Source: Glaciecola sp. 33A
GTDB taxonomy: Bacteria > Pseudomonadota > Gammaproteobacteria > Enterobacterales > Alteromonadaceae
Direction: 5' to 3'
Length of the DNA: 64,000 nucleotides
Assembly (NCBI RefSeq): GCF_002836745.1
Contig: NZ_PJAR01000035.1
Location: 62,001 to 126,000 of the forward strand
Positions 63,731 through 64,000 of the stretch are shown one piece after another; the stretch's first letter is position 1, and the number at the start of each line of letters is the position of its first letter. The notes under the pieces are model-generated. The model saw only the letters and a list, made by a program, of their open reading frames with translations. It was not told where the DNA came from and ran no database searches. A program made the position numbers and the translations under genes.

Positions 63731-64000
63731 TTAGTTTTTTGCTTCGACTTTATAAGCAACTATCAAAGGGGGGAAGTCATAGTTTCCTGCCTTACCAGCA
63801 CCATTTAAAGACAAATATAACGTACTTGTATTATGGTCGAAGGTAGCACCATTAACTGCTTTTGAACCACCACTATCATATGGATGACTCCATTTACCAT
63901 AACTAATAGGTCTAACCATCCAAGGTTGTTCAGCTTCTAACATTTCGTTAATGTCAAACAACCAAAAAAAGTTATAATAATCATCGTGTCCATATGCACA
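63731..64000 (-). CDS. C-terminal part of a paralogue of the 25.5-kb lipoprotein (runs off window)
   Basis: 89 codons to the TAA at 63731; the frame is open to base 64000 (CAYGHDDYYNFFWLFDINE...). It matches the 25468-27504 product over its end: FWLFD, GKWSHPYDSGGS against GKWSHPFDDGSD, LSLNGAGKAGNYDFPPLIVAYK against IALNGAGQRGNYDSPPLVIAYQ. This copy lacks the Ig-like extension, which suggests this is the natural end of the domain. Function unknown. Confidence 0.8.
   Translation of the reverse strand, partial: CAYGHDDYYNFFWLFDINEMLEAEQPWMVRPISYGKWSHPYDSGGSKAVNGATFDHNTSTLYLSLNGAGKAGNYDFPPLIVAYKVEAKN

Overview
The window looks like about 64 kb of chromosome from a marine gammaproteobacterium, most likely Alteromonadales (Alteromonas/Glaciecola/Paraglaciecola type). 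This is inferred from the moderately low G+C, a large TonB receptor, an OlsF-like ornithine-lipid synthase, PEP-CTERM proteins, an exosortase-A-type polysaccharide locus and an IS91-type element carrying its own tyrosine recombinase. No rRNA, tRNA or CRISPR was seen.

Region 1 (1-5.5 kb) is an aromatic catabolic unit. On the minus strand a flavin monooxygenase, a 63-aa companion protein, homogentisate dioxygenase (hmgA) and the start of fumarylacetoacetase overlap or lie close together. This order fits a two-component 3-hydroxyphenylacetate 6-hydroxylase (MhaAB type) feeding homogentisate cleavage. A divergent metallo-beta-lactamase-fold protein with altered metal motifs and a MarR regulator flank it. 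Region 2 (5.6-8.1 kb) holds a small membrane/TPR-like protein and the OlsF-like fusion acyltransferase.

Region 3 (8.4-24 kb) is a second catabolic island. It contains a Baeyer-Villiger-type monooxygenase, alpha/beta hydrolase and SDR operon; a Crp/Fnr regulator; an MFS (GPH type) symporter plus TonB receptor operon; an acyl-CoA ligase, MaoC hydratase and SDR operon; a double-domain TetR regulator; and an acyl-CoA dehydrogenase. Four related sites (two of them identical over at least 20 bp and overlapping identically spaced promoter boxes) lie before the tetR, ligase and MFS genes and suggest one regulon. The substrate is unknown; the gene set fits uptake of a hydrophobic ketone or cyclic compound, ring or chain cleavage to an ester, hydrolysis, CoA activation and beta-oxidation-like steps.

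Region 4 (24-32.7 kb) is decayed and mobile. It has a possible IS remnant bounded by inverted repeats, a PKD-domain lipoprotein whose 3' domain is broken, a PEP-CTERM protein, a frameshifted DUF1566/PEP-CTERM pseudogene, and an IS91-family element with intact integrase but frameshifted Y1 transposase. A high-G+C ATP-grasp orphan follows at 32.7 kb.

Region 5 (33.8-63.2 kb) is an exopolysaccharide locus of the exosortase-A/PEP-CTERM-associated type: many glycosyltransferases, a UDP-glucuronate-epimerase-like SDR, two FemAB/GNAT-fold proteins, a polysaccharide deacetylase, a Wzx-type flippase, an XrtA-type asparagine synthase/amidotransferase and an O-antigen-ligase-like polymerase. Embedded is a tight operon of unknown function (Tat-signal protein, PqqD-like RRE protein, HprK-related kinase A, nucleotidyltransferase, epimerase), the best candidate here for an under-described system. 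No exosortase, prosortase or priming transferase is present. The right edge holds the C-terminus of a second copy of the 25.5-kb lipoprotein family, so paralogues bracket the polysaccharide region.
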